Shown here piece after piece: positions 53,116-62,896 of a stretch of DNA of 64,000 nt. Source of the stretch: Alkalihalobacillus trypoxylicola (lineage in GTDB: Bacteria > Bacillota > Bacilli > Bacillales > Bacillaceae_D). The stretch's first letter is position 1. Every line of letters begins with the position of its first letter. Made by a program: the position numbers and the translations under genes. Below the pieces are notes generated by a model. That model was not told the DNA's origin. It ran no database searches and saw only the letters and a program-made list of their open reading frames with translations. The DNA lies in NCBI RefSeq assembly GCF_001590785.1, contig NZ_LTAO01000012.1, forward strand, positions 62,001 through 126,000. Reading direction: 5' to 3'.

Positions 53116-54244
53116 AATAGCCCTCCTTAAATTCATTTGAGATATGAATTAACTGCTTTATTAAAATTTCAATATCTTCCTCAGTTGTGTGCTTTCCAAA
53201 TGTAATTCTTACATATTCATGTGCTTCTGAGCTTGTTCTCCCGATAGCTAACATAGAAGCTGGCGGTTCTGATAATCCAGCTCTACATGCGGAGCCTGTT
53301 GCAATAAGAAGCCCTTTCTTTTGACATTCTAGCATCAAAAACTGACCTTCCATTCCTTTTCTTCGTAAAGCTAAATGAAAAGGAAGCCTATTTATAGCAT
53401 CTCCTTCAAAATAAAAGAGAGAATCATGCTTTAAGCTATTTACAACTTTTAAACGCAACTTTGTTAATCTTTCTTGCTCCTGTGGTTGTTGCTTCATAAT
53501 TTCCTCAACAGCTACAGCAAAAGCCATAATAGCTGGAACATCTACCGTACCTGCCCTAAAACCATTTTCGTGACTAGTTCCTCGTAAAAAGGATTGATAA
53601 GGGGTTGAAGAAGAGATATAGGCAGCCCCACAGCCCTTTGGTCCATAAATTTTATGGGCAGAAATCGTACATGCATCAAGAAAATGTATCGGTATTTTTA
53701 TTTTTCCAAAACTTTGGACGCAGTCGCTATGAAACAGTATATCATTTTCCTTTAAGATGTTAGAAATGATTTCTAAATCTTGAATGGTTCCTAGCTCACT
53801 GCTAGCATGGGCAAAAGTTGCCAATATGGTCTCTTCTTTTATAGAGTCGATCAGTGCTTCTATGGATATTTTCCCATTTGAATCGAGAGGAACATACGTA
53901 ATATCAAAACCTTGCTCCTTTAAATAGTGTAAAGATTGTTTAACGGAGTGATGTTCAGATTCAATGGAAAGTATATGATTTCCTTTTAGTTTTTGAGCTT
54001 TAGCAAGACCTGTAATAATTAAAAAATTAGCTTCCGTTCCACAGCCTGTGAAAAATAATTCTTGTTCCCTAATATTGAGTGCATCTCCGATCGTTTCTCT
54101 AGCTAGTTGTAGCATTGCTTCTGCCTCTTGTCCAAATTGATGAATACTACGACTGTTCCCGAAATATTGGCTGGCAGCCAACTGATAGGTAGATAGTGCT
54201 TTCTCGGACATGGGAGTTGTAGAGCTATAATCAAAAAATATCAT
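53087..54244 (-). CDS. nifS: Cysteine desulfurase NifS (NadA maturation)
   Basis: The 385-residue PLP enzyme supplies sulfur, probably for the iron-sulfur cluster of NadA. Seen: DYSSTTPMSEKAL, FTGCGTEANFL, the PLP lysine in TISAHKIYGPKGCGA, and the catalytic cysteine in ATGSACRAGLSEPP. It is divergent from nadBCA and in an operon with niaR, as in B. subtilis. AGGAGAT precedes the ATG. Confidence 0.93.
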   Translation of the reverse strand: MIFFDYSSTTPMSEKALSTYQLAASQYFGNSRSIHQFGQEAEAMLQLARETIGDALNIREQELFFTGCGTEANFLIITGLAKAQKLKGNHILSIESEHHSVKQSLHYLKEQGFDITYVPLDSNGKISIEALIDSIKEETILATFAHASSELGTIQDLEIISNILKENDILFHSDCVQSFGKIKIPIHFLDACTISAHKIYGPKGCGAAYISSSTPYQSFLRGTSHENGFRAGTVDVPAIMAFAVAVEEIMKQQPQEQERLTKLRLKVVNSLKHDSLFYFEGDAINRLPFHLALRRKGMEGQFLMLECQKKGLLIATGSACRAGLSEPPASMLAIGRTSSEAHEYVRITFGKHTTEEDIEILIKQLIHISNEFKEGYCGQIEKTPR

Positions 54245-54307
54245 AAAATCTCCTGCCTTTACCTTAATAAAAAAATAGTTGTTATTATTCTTATTTTATG
54301 TAAAGAT

Positions 54308-54325
54308 AGGTGACAAGACAACTGT
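54308..54325. promoter_or_regulatory. Candidate NiaR operator
   Basis: AGGTGACAAGACAACTGT, an imperfect palindrome-like sequence, lies between the divergent nifS and nadB starts. It resembles the ACAGGTGTC-type NiaR boxes I recall from Bacillus. One site could control both operons. Confidence 0.5.
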
Positions 54326-54349
54326 AAACTATTTGAAGGAGTGCAAATC

Positions 54350-55951
54350 ATGTCAAAAAAAGCAGGAGTCATTATTATTGGTAGTGGAATTGCAGGACTT
54401 ATGACTGCCCATTTATTAGCAGATTTTTGTCATGTGATTTTAATCACAAAGTCAAAGCTTAAAAAATCAAATTCTTATTTAGCTCAAGGAGGAATTGCGG
54501 CAGCTATTGATCGAAATGATCATTGGCACCATCATTTCACTGACACATTAAAAGCAGGATATGGGCATCATGACGAAGCAAATGTAGAGGAAATGGTTAA
54601 GCAAGGTCCAAATATAATAGCGCAGTTAATGAAAATAGGAGTGAAATTCGATACAAATGAACAAAATCAAATTTTATTAGGAATGGAGGGAGCTCATCAA
54701 AAAAGAAGAATCGTTCATATTAATGGGGACCAAACCGGTAAAGAGATTATAAAACAAATGATGGTAATGGTTCAAAATCGAATTACGATAAAAGAAGACA
54801 CTTTAGCCGTTCAATTATTGAAGCGAAATCAAGAAATAATTGGGGTCAAAACGAATAAAGAATTAATTTATGCTGACTACACGATCATAGCGAGTGGTGG
54901 AGCAGGACAAATTTATGAAAATACCTCAAATTGTCAAGAGGCAACTGGTGATGGCATGGTACTCGCTTATCAGGCAGGTGCACAATTAAAAGATTTAGAA
55001 TTTGTTCAATTTCATCCTACTGTTTTGATGAAGGAAGGAAAACCTCTTGGCTTAGTAAGTGAAGCTGTTCGTGGAGAAGGTGGAGTATTAGTAACAGCAA
55101 ATGGTATTCCACTAATGTCTAATCATCCACAGAAGGATTTAGCCTCTAGAGATGTGGTTAGTCGTGCTATTCACCACCAAAACATAAATGGAGAAAAAGT
55201 GTATTTGGATATTACTTCGATCGAAAATTTTAGAGCACGCTTTCCTTCTATTACAAAACTATGTGAAAAAGCAAACATACAAATTGAGTCTGGATTACTT
55301 GAGGTACGTCCAGGTGCCCATTTTTTTAATGGGGGAATTCAGGTTAATAGTAATGGCAATACCACGTTAAATCGATTGTACGCCGTAGGAGAAGTCGCCT
55401 GCACCGGAGTTCATGGTGCAAATCGCTTAGCAAGTAATTCATTATTAGAAGGCCTTGTTTTCTCAAATAAAATAGCAAATCACATAAGAAACAGAAGAGA
55501 TTTCATTAGTGGAATAAAAATAGAAACTAACTTTTTTGGAAGAGATTTAGAAAACCAGGTGATGTGGCTTAACAAAAGCCAAATTCAAGCTTGGATGAGT
55601 AAGTACGTAGGAATTTTTCGAACAAAAGAAAGTTTAGAAATCATGCTAAGTAAGCTTAGACCATATGAATCACTATTAAATAAGCCTACTGATTATATGA
55701 TTCATACTAGAGAACATTTAGAAACCATCCATCTTTTACAGCTTGCTTTTCTGATCACGGAATCTGCTTTATTAAGAAAGGAAAGTCGGGGAGGACACTT
55801 CCGTGACGATTATCTTAATAGTGATCCAGATTGGACGAAAACCTCAATTATATGGAAAAGAGAGAATGAAATGAACGAAGCGAAAATAGAAAAAATACAG
55901 GCTAGGGGAGAACAAGATGAATCGCATCAAATTAAGGAATCAGTTAGGTGA
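54350..55951 (+). CDS. nadB: L-aspartate oxidase NadB
   Basis: The 533-residue flavoenzyme oxidises aspartate to iminoaspartate, the first step to quinolinate. Seen: VIIIGSGIAGLMTAHLL (FAD), SNSYLAQGGIAAA, EFVQFHPTVL, the active-site RPGAHFFNGGIQVN and GVHGANRLASNSLLEGLVFS; C-terminal helical domain to 533. The ATG at 54350 has AAGGAG eight bases upstream; the in-frame GTG at 54341 overlaps that site. It overlaps nadC by 35 bp. Confidence 0.94.
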   Translation: MSKKAGVIIIGSGIAGLMTAHLLADFCHVILITKSKLKKSNSYLAQGGIAAAIDRNDHWHHHFTDTLKAGYGHHDEANVEEMVKQGPNIIAQLMKIGVKFDTNEQNQILLGMEGAHQKRRIVHINGDQTGKEIIKQMMVMVQNRITIKEDTLAVQLLKRNQEIIGVKTNKELIYADYTIIASGGAGQIYENTSNCQEATGDGMVLAYQAGAQLKDLEFVQFHPTVLMKEGKPLGLVSEAVRGEGGVLVTANGIPLMSNHPQKDLASRDVVSRAIHHQNINGEKVYLDITSIENFRARFPSITKLCEKANIQIESGLLEVRPGAHFFNGGIQVNSNGNTTLNRLYAVGEVACTGVHGANRLASNSLLEGLVFSNKIANHIRNRRDFISGIKIETNFFGRDLENQVMWLNKSQIQAWMSKYVGIFRTKESLEIMLSKLRPYESLLNKPTDYMIHTREHLETIHLLQLAFLITESALLRKESRGGHFRDDYLNSDPDWTKTSIIWKRENEMNEAKIEKIQARGEQDESHQIKESVR

Positions 55952-56750
55952 ATTTTTTAATGAGGATATCGGTGATGGTGATTTAACAAGCATGGCTTTA
56001 CCTCAAAATCAAATAAAAACAGCGGAAATAATCGCAAAAGAAAAAGGAATTTTTGTAGGAAAAGAAATCATTACTGAAGGATATAGCCTCTTAAATCCAG
56101 AGCTAAAAACAGAAATTGATTTCGAGGATGGAGAAATTTTTGAGAAGGGTCAAAAAATAGCTACTGTTGTCGGGCCTGTCGATCAAATTCTTTTAGGAGA
56201 ACGAGTCATTTTAAATGTGATTCAACGTCTCTCAGGTATAGCGACGATGACTTATCAAGTGATTAAAAATCTTCAAGATTCTTCTATACGAATATGTGAT
56301 ACAAGAAAAACCACACCTGGTTTAAGAATGTTGGAAAAATATGCTGTTAAATGTGGTGGAGGCTATAATCATCGCACTAGTCTCAATCACAGTATTTTAT
56401 TAAAAGAAAATCATATAGAAGCATATGGAGGAATAAAAGAGGCGATATCGGCTGTAAAATCTAAAACAGGACATATCGCCAAAATAGAAGTCGAAATAAC
56501 CAATCAGAAACAATTAATAGAGGCTATTGAAGAAAAACCGGATGTTATCATGTTTGATAACTATTCACCAAATGACATTCAAGAGCAAATCCAACTAGTG
56601 CCAAGTGAAATCGTAACGGAGGCTTCTGGTGGGATAAATTATAAGAATATTGTTGAGTTCAGAGGCTGTGGAGTTGACTACATTTCCTTAGGTTTTTTAA
56701 CTCATTCTATTACATCTATAGATTTTAGCATGTTAGTTAAGGGGGAATAA
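55917..56750 (+). CDS. nadC: Quinolinate phosphoribosyltransferase NadC
   Basis: The 277-residue enzyme joins quinolinate to PRPP, giving nicotinate mononucleotide. Seen: [56 protein letters not shown] (the basic substrate pocket), [11 protein letters not shown] and the C-terminal [25 protein letters not shown]. The start lies inside nadB with GGGGAG upstream, so translation is coupled. Confidence 0.95.
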   Translation: MNRIKLRNQLGEFFNEDIGDGDLTSMALPQNQIKTAEIIAKEKGIFVGKEIITEGYSLLNPELKTEIDFEDGEIFEKGQKIATVVGPVDQILLGERVILNVIQRLSGIATMTYQVIKNLQDSSIRICDTRKTTPGLRMLEKYAVKCGGGYNHRTSLNHSILLKENHIEAYGGIKEAISAVKSKTGHIAKIEVEITNQKQLIEAIEEKPDVIMFDNYSPNDIQEQIQLVPSEIVTEASGGINYKNIVEFRGCGVDYISLGFLTHSITSIDFSMLVKGE

Positions 56751-56752
56751 TC

Positions 56753-57865
56753 ATGGCTAGCTTATTACAAGAAATGACTACATTTAAAAGGCTCCCAGAG
56801 AAATATAGACAAATGTCTACAGAGGAGAAGGTTAGAAGAATTACTTCGATAAAAGAAAAATTTGGTGAGAAATTATTTATTCCAGGTCATCACTATCAAC
56901 GAGATGAAGTCATTCAGTTTGCTAATGTAACAGGTGATTCTTTACAGTTGGCACAATTATCTGCTGATAATAAGAAGGCGGATTATATTGTGTTCTGTGG
57001 AGTTCATTTTATGGCAGAAACGGCAGACATGTTAACAAGCTTTAATCAAAAAGTGATACTTCCAGATTTAAAAGCTGGCTGCTCGATGGCAGACATGGCT
57101 AATATTAACCAAACAGAAACAGCATGGGGAAAGCTACAAAATATTTTTTCAGATACGATTATACCTTTAACATATGTAAATAGTACTGCTGCTATTAAAG
57201 CCTTTTGCGGAAAGCATGGGGGTGCTACGGTGACTTCATCTAATGCAGTCAAAATGGTTGAATGGGCCATGACTCAAAAGGAAAGACTGTTATTTTTACC
57301 TGATCAACATCTAGGCAGAAATACGGCTTTTTCGTTAGGAATTGAACTAGATGAAATGGCTATTTGGGATCCTAATGAGGAGAAGTTAATTTATAACGAG
57401 AGTCTGCCATTGGAGCAAATTAAAGTGATACTTTGGAAAGGCCATTGCTCAGTTCATGAAAAGTTTACGGTTCAACAAATTGAAAATTTCCGCCAGAATC
57501 ACCCAGAGACAAAGGTATTAGTACATCCAGAGTGTACTCATGAAGTCGTGCAAGCTGCTGACTATAATGGCTCTACCCATTATATTATTGAGAAAATAAA
57601 AAAAGCAGAACCTGGTACATCTTGGGCTATAGGAACAGAGATGAACTTAGTGAAGCGTCTAGCAAAGAGTCACCCTGAACTATCTATTGTATCTCTAAAT
57701 CCTACTATGTGTGCTTGTTTAACAATGAATAGAATTGACTTAGATCACTTATTATGGTCATTAGAAGAGTTAGAATCTGGACATTTAAATTATCAAATTT
57801 TTGTTGACGAAGAAACAACTCAAAATGCCGTATTGGCACTTGAAAGAATGTTAAATAGGAAATAA
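56753..57865 (+). CDS. nadA: Quinolinate synthase NadA
   Basis: The 370-residue iron-sulfur enzyme condenses iminoaspartate with dihydroxyacetone phosphate. The likely cluster cysteines lie in FCGVHFMAE, in HPECTHEV and in [14 protein letters not shown]. Substrate motifs: [14 protein letters not shown] and [14 protein letters not shown]. Long form typical of Bacillus. GGGGGAA before the ATG; the gene follows nadC by 2 bp. No hairpin terminator is clear; the repeat element A4 begins 23 bp later. Confidence 0.95.
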   Translation: MASLLQEMTTFKRLPEKYRQMSTEEKVRRITSIKEKFGEKLFIPGHHYQRDEVIQFANVTGDSLQLAQLSADNKKADYIVFCGVHFMAETADMLTSFNQKVILPDLKAGCSMADMANINQTETAWGKLQNIFSDTIIPLTYVNSTAAIKAFCGKHGGATVTSSNAVKMVEWAMTQKERLLFLPDQHLGRNTAFSLGIELDEMAIWDPNEEKLIYNESLPLEQIKVILWKGHCSVHEKFTVQQIENFRQNHPETKVLVHPECTHEVVQAADYNGSTHYIIEKIKKAEPGTSWAIGTEMNLVKRLAKSHPELSIVSLNPTMCACLTMNRIDLDHLLWSLEELESGHLNYQIFVDEETTQNAVLALERMLNRK

Positions 57866-57887
57866 AAAAGTAGCTTTATACACATGA

Positions 57888-58382
57888 ATCAATTTCATCA
57901 TTCATATCTTATGATGAAAATCGAACGATTAGTTTTTATGATTTTCACTTTAGGTAGATGCTTTCCCAAGGGCTTGTCTTCAGCTAACTCTAACTACGCA
58001 GAGCTTCGCCAGAGTGGATCTTCAGACTGCGCTGATCCTTAGGGAGTCACTACCTACCGTTACAATCATCGAGTGAGTTCAGAAACATTCAGTACATTTT
58101 CATAATGAATGGTCGTTTTATTCACTTAAACCCACTTCATCATTCATATTCTTAGACGGTTAGGTTTTTGATTTCCACTTTAGGTAGATGCTTTCCCAAG
58201 GGCTTGTCTTCAGCTAACTCTAACTACGCAGAGCTTCGCCAGAGTGGATCTTCAGACTGCGCTGATCATTCGGGAGTCACTACTTACCGTTACAATCAAG
58301 AAATTCATTCGCAAACGTTTAAATCATATTTTATAAGAAACGTTCGGTTTTATGCGTTTATAGAGCATTTATGAAATTCACT
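57888..58382 (+). mobile_element. Family A element, copy A4 (two hairpin cores)
   Basis: Same orientation as A1. Ends: tcaatttcatcattcat (57891-57907) and the imperfect reverse atgaaattcact up to 58382. CACAT lies on both sides (57883-57887 and 58383-58387), a possible target duplication. Cores at 57953-58056 and 58181-58286. Compared with A1, one stem is mutated on both arms (CTCTAAC with GCCAGAG), so these copies are older or less constrained. Confidence 0.68.
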
Positions 58383-58395
58383 CACATACAGTAAC

Positions 58396-58590
58396 AAGTC
58401 CTCCTTCTTTTGAAAAGAAGGGGGTCTATTGAATGTAAAGAACCTCTATGTCAATGACTTAACTTAACTACATAATTCACGGAGTTCCAGTGGGATGAGG
58501 TGGATATTCTGAAATCCACTTAAAAAAATAGTTTGGCAACAAAGTGTTATGGAGGAACGAACAGCTAAAGCAGCTTTCATTACCGAGTAC
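58396..58590 (+). repeat. Family B repeat, copy B6
   Basis: The hairpin at 58396-58430 (CTCCTTCTTTT/AAAAGAAGGGGG) is followed by gaatgtaaagaacctctatg, taacttaac, gaaatccacttaaaaaaat and gtttggcaac..ggaggaacgaacagctaaag. The sequence aligns with B1 and B2 in order. The rest of the gap to safA (58591-58830) shows no gene. Confidence 0.6.
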
Positions 58591-58833
58591 CTTATTTATG
58601 ATTTTTTTCTCTGTCGCTTTCTATAACATCACTTGAATTAGATGTAAAATAAGTTCTCGTTTTAAAACAAAAAGTAGCGTTTTTAATCTAGGAAGAAAAA
58701 AGCTGAAAACAATAGGTTCGTACAATGGTCTAAAAATAGTTGCTTTCACATACATTTTGGCAAAGGAAGAATCGCTTCAATTTACTTTACTGATAAATTG
58801 GGCGTTTTTACAGTGTCAAGATGCCTATCGACT

Positions 58834-58841
58834 CATACAAT
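58834..58841 (+). promoter_or_regulatory. Mother-cell type -10 upstream of safA
   Basis: CATACAAT is the -10 of SigE/SigK promoters and lies 32 bp before the safA start. The -35 region is not convincing. safA of B. subtilis is SigE-controlled, which agrees. Confidence 0.45.
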
Positions 58842-58872
58842 GTAATGAATGGTAAGAGGAGGGAGTATAAAC

Positions 58873-60267
58873 GTGAAAATTCATATTGTCCAAAAAGGAG
58901 AGTCACTTTGGAAAATAGCCCAAAAGCATGGGGTTTCCTTTGAAGAGTTAAAAGCAGCTAACAGTCAATTATCTAATCCTGATGTTATAATGCCTGGAAT
59001 GAAAATAAAAATTCCAACAGGCAGTGTCCCTGTAAAGAAAGAAGCACCGATTGCTAAACAATCTGTAAAAGAACAGCCTGTTAAAGAGCAACCTGTTGTA
59101 AAGGAACAGCCTGTTATGCCGATTCAACAAATGCCAATGATGCCGCCACCACCACAGCCACACATTCAGCCTGATACCCATAAAAATTATGAAACGAATA
59201 TGAATGTTTATTTATATAATCCAAAACCTAAAAAAGTAAAAGAACAGCCAAAAGTCCAAGTAAAAGAAACAGTAAAAAAAGAACAGCCTAAAGTACAGAT
59301 TCAAAAAGAGCAGCCGATAGCACCTAAAAAGCAACCAATGCCTAAGCCTGTTCAACAACCAGTTGCGATGGAACAAGCAAAGCCACAAATGGAATGTAGT
59401 CCGCAACCGATTGAACATTGTCCGCCTCAGCATATTTATCCTATTAGTCCTGTCATGCCTGGTTGTGCCAATTGTGGCTATCCACAGCACCCAATAGCAT
59501 ATCAGTCAAATTTTGCACAAAACCATCAACATGGTCATATGCAGGGGTTGAATATGCCAGGCTGGGATAACCATCATTCTGTTCAATCCTATGGTCAATT
59601 TCAGTCAGATGAAGGGATAAAGAACTGGTCACCAGAACATCATGGCGAGCATGCGAATATGTGGCAGGATTCCTTATCTAATGGTGAGCAGGAGATGCCG
59701 TGGCAAAATGGGATGATGCCAATGCCTGGACAGCAGGAAGGAATGCCGTGGCAAAATGGGATGATGCCAATGCCTGGACAGCAGGAAGGAATGCCGTGGC
59801 AAAACGGAAAGATGCCAATGCCTGGACAGCAGGAAGGAATGCCGTGGCAAAACGGGATGATGCCAATGCCTGGACAGCAGGAAGGAATGCCGTGGCAAAA
59901 CGGGATGATGCCAATGCCCGGACAGCAGGAAGGAATGCCGTGGCAAAATGGGATGATGCCAATGCCTGGACAGCAGGAAGGAATGCCGTGGCAAAATGGG
60001 ATGATGCCAATGCCTGGACAGCAGGAAGTAATGCCGTGGCAAAATGGGATGATGCCAATGCCTGGACAGCAGGAAGGAATGCCGTGGCAAAATGGGATGA
60101 CACCAATGCCAGGTCAGCAAGGAATGATGCCATTTCAACCACAAAACATGATGCGAAATCGTCAGCAAAGATTTCATTCGAATGGCACTCCTTATAAACT
60201 TGCTCAGCCTATGCAGCCAAAAGAACAATTAAATCATTATAATGAGCAGGACGATTACGAAGATTAA
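58873..60267 (+). CDS. safA: Spore coat morphogenetic protein SafA
   Basis: The 464-residue protein sits at the cortex-coat interface and directs inner-coat assembly. The LysM domain (about 2-50: KIHIVQKGESLWKIAQKHGVSF, NPDVIMPGMKIKIP) binds cortex peptidoglycan. A K/P/Q-rich linker (55-200), a C/P/H-rich part and then nine copies of MPWQNGMMPMPGQQEG (about 275-416) follow. The GTG at 58873 has GAGGAGGGA upstream and gives the known MKIHIVQKG-type start; the upstream in-frame ATG is rejected. Order safA-coxA is as in B. subtilis. Confidence 0.9.
   Translation: MKIHIVQKGESLWKIAQKHGVSFEELKAANSQLSNPDVIMPGMKIKIPTGSVPVKKEAPIAKQSVKEQPVKEQPVVKEQPVMPIQQMPMMPPPPQPHIQPDTHKNYETNMNVYLYNPKPKKVKEQPKVQVKETVKKEQPKVQIQKEQPIAPKKQPMPKPVQQPVAMEQAKPQMECSPQPIEHCPPQHIYPISPVMPGCANCGYPQHPIAYQSNFAQNHQHGHMQGLNMPGWDNHHSVQSYGQFQSDEGIKNWSPEHHGEHANMWQDSLSNGEQEMPWQNGMMPMPGQQEGMPWQNGMMPMPGQQEGMPWQNGKMPMPGQQEGMPWQNGMMPMPGQQEGMPWQNGMMPMPGQQEGMPWQNGMMPMPGQQEGMPWQNGMMPMPGQQEVMPWQNGMMPMPGQQEGMPWQNGMTPMPGQQGMMPFQPQNMMRNRQQRFHSNGTPYKLAQPMQPKEQLNHYNEQDDYED
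59695..60120 (+). repeat. Nine tandem 48-bp units inside safA
   Basis: Units begin every 48 bp from 59695 to 60079; the ninth is 42 bp. They encode MPWQNGMMPMPGQQEG with few changes: K for M in unit 3, V for G at the end of unit 7, T for M in unit 9. Most differences at DNA level are single bases, so the array expanded recently or is kept uniform. Confidence 0.95.
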
Positions 60268-60301
60268 TGGTAATGAAATTGGAACATAAGCTTTTAATAT
60301 G

Positions 60302-60341
60302 AAAAAAGTGAAATGGAAAAGAATCCATTTCACTTTTTTGT
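60302..60341 (+). terminator. Terminator of safA
   Basis: A perfect 15-bp stem AAAAAAGTGAAATGG/CCATTTCACTTTTTT with an 8-base loop. The following 60342-60565 contains no recognisable gene. Confidence 0.9.
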
Positions 60342-60565
60342 GTTATTAATGGGAAATTCTTTATAAAAGGTAAATATAAAAAATCTCTTTCTTAGTTTGT
60401 TCAAAGCTTTAAGATGCTTTTTGCTTAAGGAACATAAAATTTCAGACAATCCACGTCTTTTTAAAGATTTTTTAAAAAGGAAATTAACGGAACTCAATTC
60501 AAGATGTAACAGATTAAAAGCAAGCTAAAAAAGCCAAGATAATATTGAAAGGGGGGCTTTCAAAT

Positions 60566-61477
60566 ATGAAAAAATTTGCTTTGTCATTTGCATCAACTTT
60601 AATGATAGTAAGTAGCTTAGCTGCTTGTGGTGGAACAGATAATAATCAAGCCCAAGATTACAATCGAGGCTATGCTCCATCTGGGATGCATTCTGAAGAT
60701 ATGCGCTCAAGTAATCATCGAAATATGAGAGGTCAAGGTCCTGTAACAGACATGTTTACAGATGATGACCGATATGGTAACACACAGCAAAGACAAACTC
60801 GTGCTAATGGATATAACCATTATGGTGCAAAACAGTTTGGTAGAACAAACCAATCAGGACAACATGGTTATGGTTCTTCTAATGGATACAGAGCTGCTGG
60901 ACAATATGGTGGTCAGACTGGTTTTTGGAGCAGAGGTTATACAGGTGGAGATCGACCAGGAATGGTTGATACCGATGGCGTTATTAAAGAAAGAGCTTAT
61001 GGCAATCGAGTAGGACATGTAGGTATACAATCAAATCGTAATCAGCACGGTATGATGAATATGGAAAAAGGGCATAGAGGCCAAAATCAACATGGTCGAG
61101 CTAATCATTCTGCTCGAAGCAATCAATCTGGTAGTCAGCAAGGATATAACGAATCAGCTAAAATTGCTAAGCACGTAAACTCGATTGAAGGTGTCGAAAA
61201 AGCTCGAGTAATTGTTCATAATAACGATATAATCGTTGGTATCCAAGCAGACGAAAATAACCAAGACCTTCATAACAAAGTTAAAAATACGGTTGAACAA
61301 TTAGCTTCAGATTCAGAAGTTCATGTAGTAACTGACCGTAATATGTATAATCGAATTCAAAATGTAGATGATAGAATTCGAAATGGTGAAGCGATGGAAG
61401 AAGTTGGGTCTACTATTGAAGATATGGTAACGGATATCGGACGAGCCATTCAAAGACCGTTTGAACATTCACGCTAA
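60566..61477 (+). CDS. coxA: CoxA-like spore cortex lipoprotein (YhcN/YlaJ family)
   Basis: The 303-residue lipoprotein has a signal with lipobox SLAAC (C at about 21), a long G/N/Q/R/Y-rich low-complexity part (30-190), and the YhcN/YlaJ domain (about 198-295: AKIAKHVNSIEGVEKARVIVHNNDIIVGIQA). The middle makes it about 100 residues longer than I recall for B. subtilis CoxA. The ATG at 60566 has AAAGGGGGG nine bases upstream. Place after safA supports the name. Confidence 0.82.
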   Translation: MKKFALSFASTLMIVSSLAACGGTDNNQAQDYNRGYAPSGMHSEDMRSSNHRNMRGQGPVTDMFTDDDRYGNTQQRQTRANGYNHYGAKQFGRTNQSGQHGYGSSNGYRAAGQYGGQTGFWSRGYTGGDRPGMVDTDGVIKERAYGNRVGHVGIQSNRNQHGMMNMEKGHRGQNQHGRANHSARSNQSGSQQGYNESAKIAKHVNSIEGVEKARVIVHNNDIIVGIQADENNQDLHNKVKNTVEQLASDSEVHVVTDRNMYNRIQNVDDRIRNGEAMEEVGSTIEDMVTDIGRAIQRPFEHSR

Positions 61478-61503
61478 AGAAATTAATCAATAATTGAATG
61501 AAT

Positions 61504-61547
61504 GAAACCATTTGTGGGAAGCCTTACCATAAGTGGTTTCTTTTTTT
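61504..61547 (+). terminator. Terminator of coxA
   Basis: The stem GAAACCA/TGGTTTC with an inner GTGG..CCA(T)A pairing and seven Ts. Confidence 0.75.
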
Positions 61548-61570
61548 AATCGTCAAGAAATGGGTGAATA

Positions 61571-62110
61571 ATGATGCTACAAACTCTTAAATGGGTAAAA
61601 GAAAAAAGGTATATCGTTCTATTGCTCCTGCTTGTTATGGTATTTGTGATGATTTTTTTATCTCAAATAATAGTGAAAAGTGAGGAAAAAAACATACCAG
61701 TATTAGCACCACAAGTCTTGCAAGTTAAATTAGAAACCGTTTATCTAGATGGATTAAAAAAAGAAGAATACATTGATGAGACTATTTTATCAATGGAAGA
61801 TTTTTGGGCTTATTATGAAGATTGGGATTTAATTGAACAATCCCTAGAAGAAATGGTTTTTAGAAAAACAATAAACGAGCTATCACCTGTCGTACAAATT
61901 CATGGTTATTTTGGTATGTCAGAAGATGGAAAAATACATATTTATGATGGGCTCCCGGAGGATGAGCAAATTATTCAATCCTTTTTTCAGATTGACACAA
62001 GGAAATTAAAAGGCAAATTAAAAGAGGAATTAGCCCAAGGGATAAAGGTAGAAGACAAAAGTCAATTTAACAAGATGGTCAAAGAATTTCGAAATTTACA
62101 GCCTTCCTAA
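61571..62110 (+). CDS. bofC: Forespore regulator BofC
   Basis: The 179-residue protein has one N-terminal transmembrane/signal segment (about 15-37). An extracellular two-domain part follows, with LETVYLDGLKKEEYI and the conserved FGMSEDGKIHIYDGLPEDEQIIQSFFQID. In B. subtilis BofC, made in the forespore, delays SpoIVB-driven pro-SigK processing. The start lies at a pair of ATGs (61571, 61574) with a weak GGGTGA site. Its place before ruvA is conserved. Confidence 0.9.
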   Translation: MMLQTLKWVKEKRYIVLLLLLVMVFVMIFLSQIIVKSEEKNIPVLAPQVLQVKLETVYLDGLKKEEYIDETILSMEDFWAYYEDWDLIEQSLEEMVFRKTINELSPVVQIHGYFGMSEDGKIHIYDGLPEDEQIIQSFFQIDTRKLKGKLKEELAQGIKVEDKSQFNKMVKEFRNLQPS

Positions 62111-62125
62111 TAATGGTTTAAAACG

Positions 62126-62165
62126 ACTCGTTAATGGTGGAGTATCGCCTATTAGCGAGTTTTTT
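62126..62165 (+). terminator. Terminator of bofC
   Basis: The stem ACTCGTTAAT/ATTAGCGAGT (one G-T/A-C mismatch), 15-base loop, and a T run. Confidence 0.8.
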
Positions 62166-62242
62166 AAAGGTTTCATTCCAACCTTCATTCCTATATGCTA
62201 AAATAGAAATAAACGTTCGTACTTGAGGAGAGTTGTAAACCT

Positions 62243-62857
62243 GTGATTGAATATGTTAAAGGTCAATTAGTTGATATAGAAACGCAATATGTGGTCATTG
62301 ATTTTAATGGGTTAGGGTACCAATTGTTTTGTCCTAATCCATATGTTTTTGAAAGAAGCTTGGAACAAGAAATTCAAATTTATACCTATCATTATGTAAA
62401 AGAGGATTTGATTCGTCTTTATGGCTTTCAAACAAAAAAGGAGAGAAATTTATTTGAACGACTTTTAAATGTTTCTGGTATTGGTCCAAAGGGAGCTTTA
62501 GCTATATTAGCCTCTGGAGCACCTGATCAAGTAGTAGGTGCTATCGAGAAAGAAGATGAAGCTTTCTTAGTTAAATTTCCTGGTGTAGGAAAAAAAACAG
62601 CTCGACAAATGATTTTAGATTTAAAAGGGAAATTAGAAGATTTTATAAACATTCCTCTTCAAGCAGATGGCCAATTAGCAGCGGAGCCTTTAGCATTTTC
62701 TTCCTCCAATGATTCTTTAGAGGAAGCAGAAGAAGCACTTCGGGCATTAGGTTATGTAGAAAAAGAAATAAAAAAAGTAAGGCCAAAGTTAGAAAAAGAA
62801 AATTTGTCTACAGATGCATACATAAGAAAAGCATTGCAACTCATGTTAAGGCTTTAA
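62243..62857 (+). CDS. ruvA: Holliday junction binding protein RuvA
   Basis: The 204-residue protein holds the four-way junction for RuvB-driven branch migration. The OB domain (1-62: [29 protein letters not shown]), two HhH motifs ([19 protein letters not shown] and [22 protein letters not shown]) and the C-terminal RuvB-contacting domain (155-204: [17 protein letters not shown]) are all present. GTG start after GAGGAGAG. Confidence 0.96.
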   Translation: MIEYVKGQLVDIETQYVVIDFNGLGYQLFCPNPYVFERSLEQEIQIYTYHYVKEDLIRLYGFQTKKERNLFERLLNVSGIGPKGALAILASGAPDQVVGAIEKEDEAFLVKFPGVGKKTARQMILDLKGKLEDFINIPLQADGQLAAEPLAFSSSNDSLEEAEEALRALGYVEKEIKKVRPKLEKENLSTDAYIRKALQLMLRL

Positions 62858-62896
62858 TTAGAAACAAATGTTTAGTGAATGAACGGGGTGCTTGAT

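Noticed and set aside
59674-60228. Long open frames opposite and in another frame of safA (184, 165 and 154 residues)
   Set aside because: A 48-bp repeat without stops in one unit stays open in every frame; these lack start signals and are by-products of the safA repeat.
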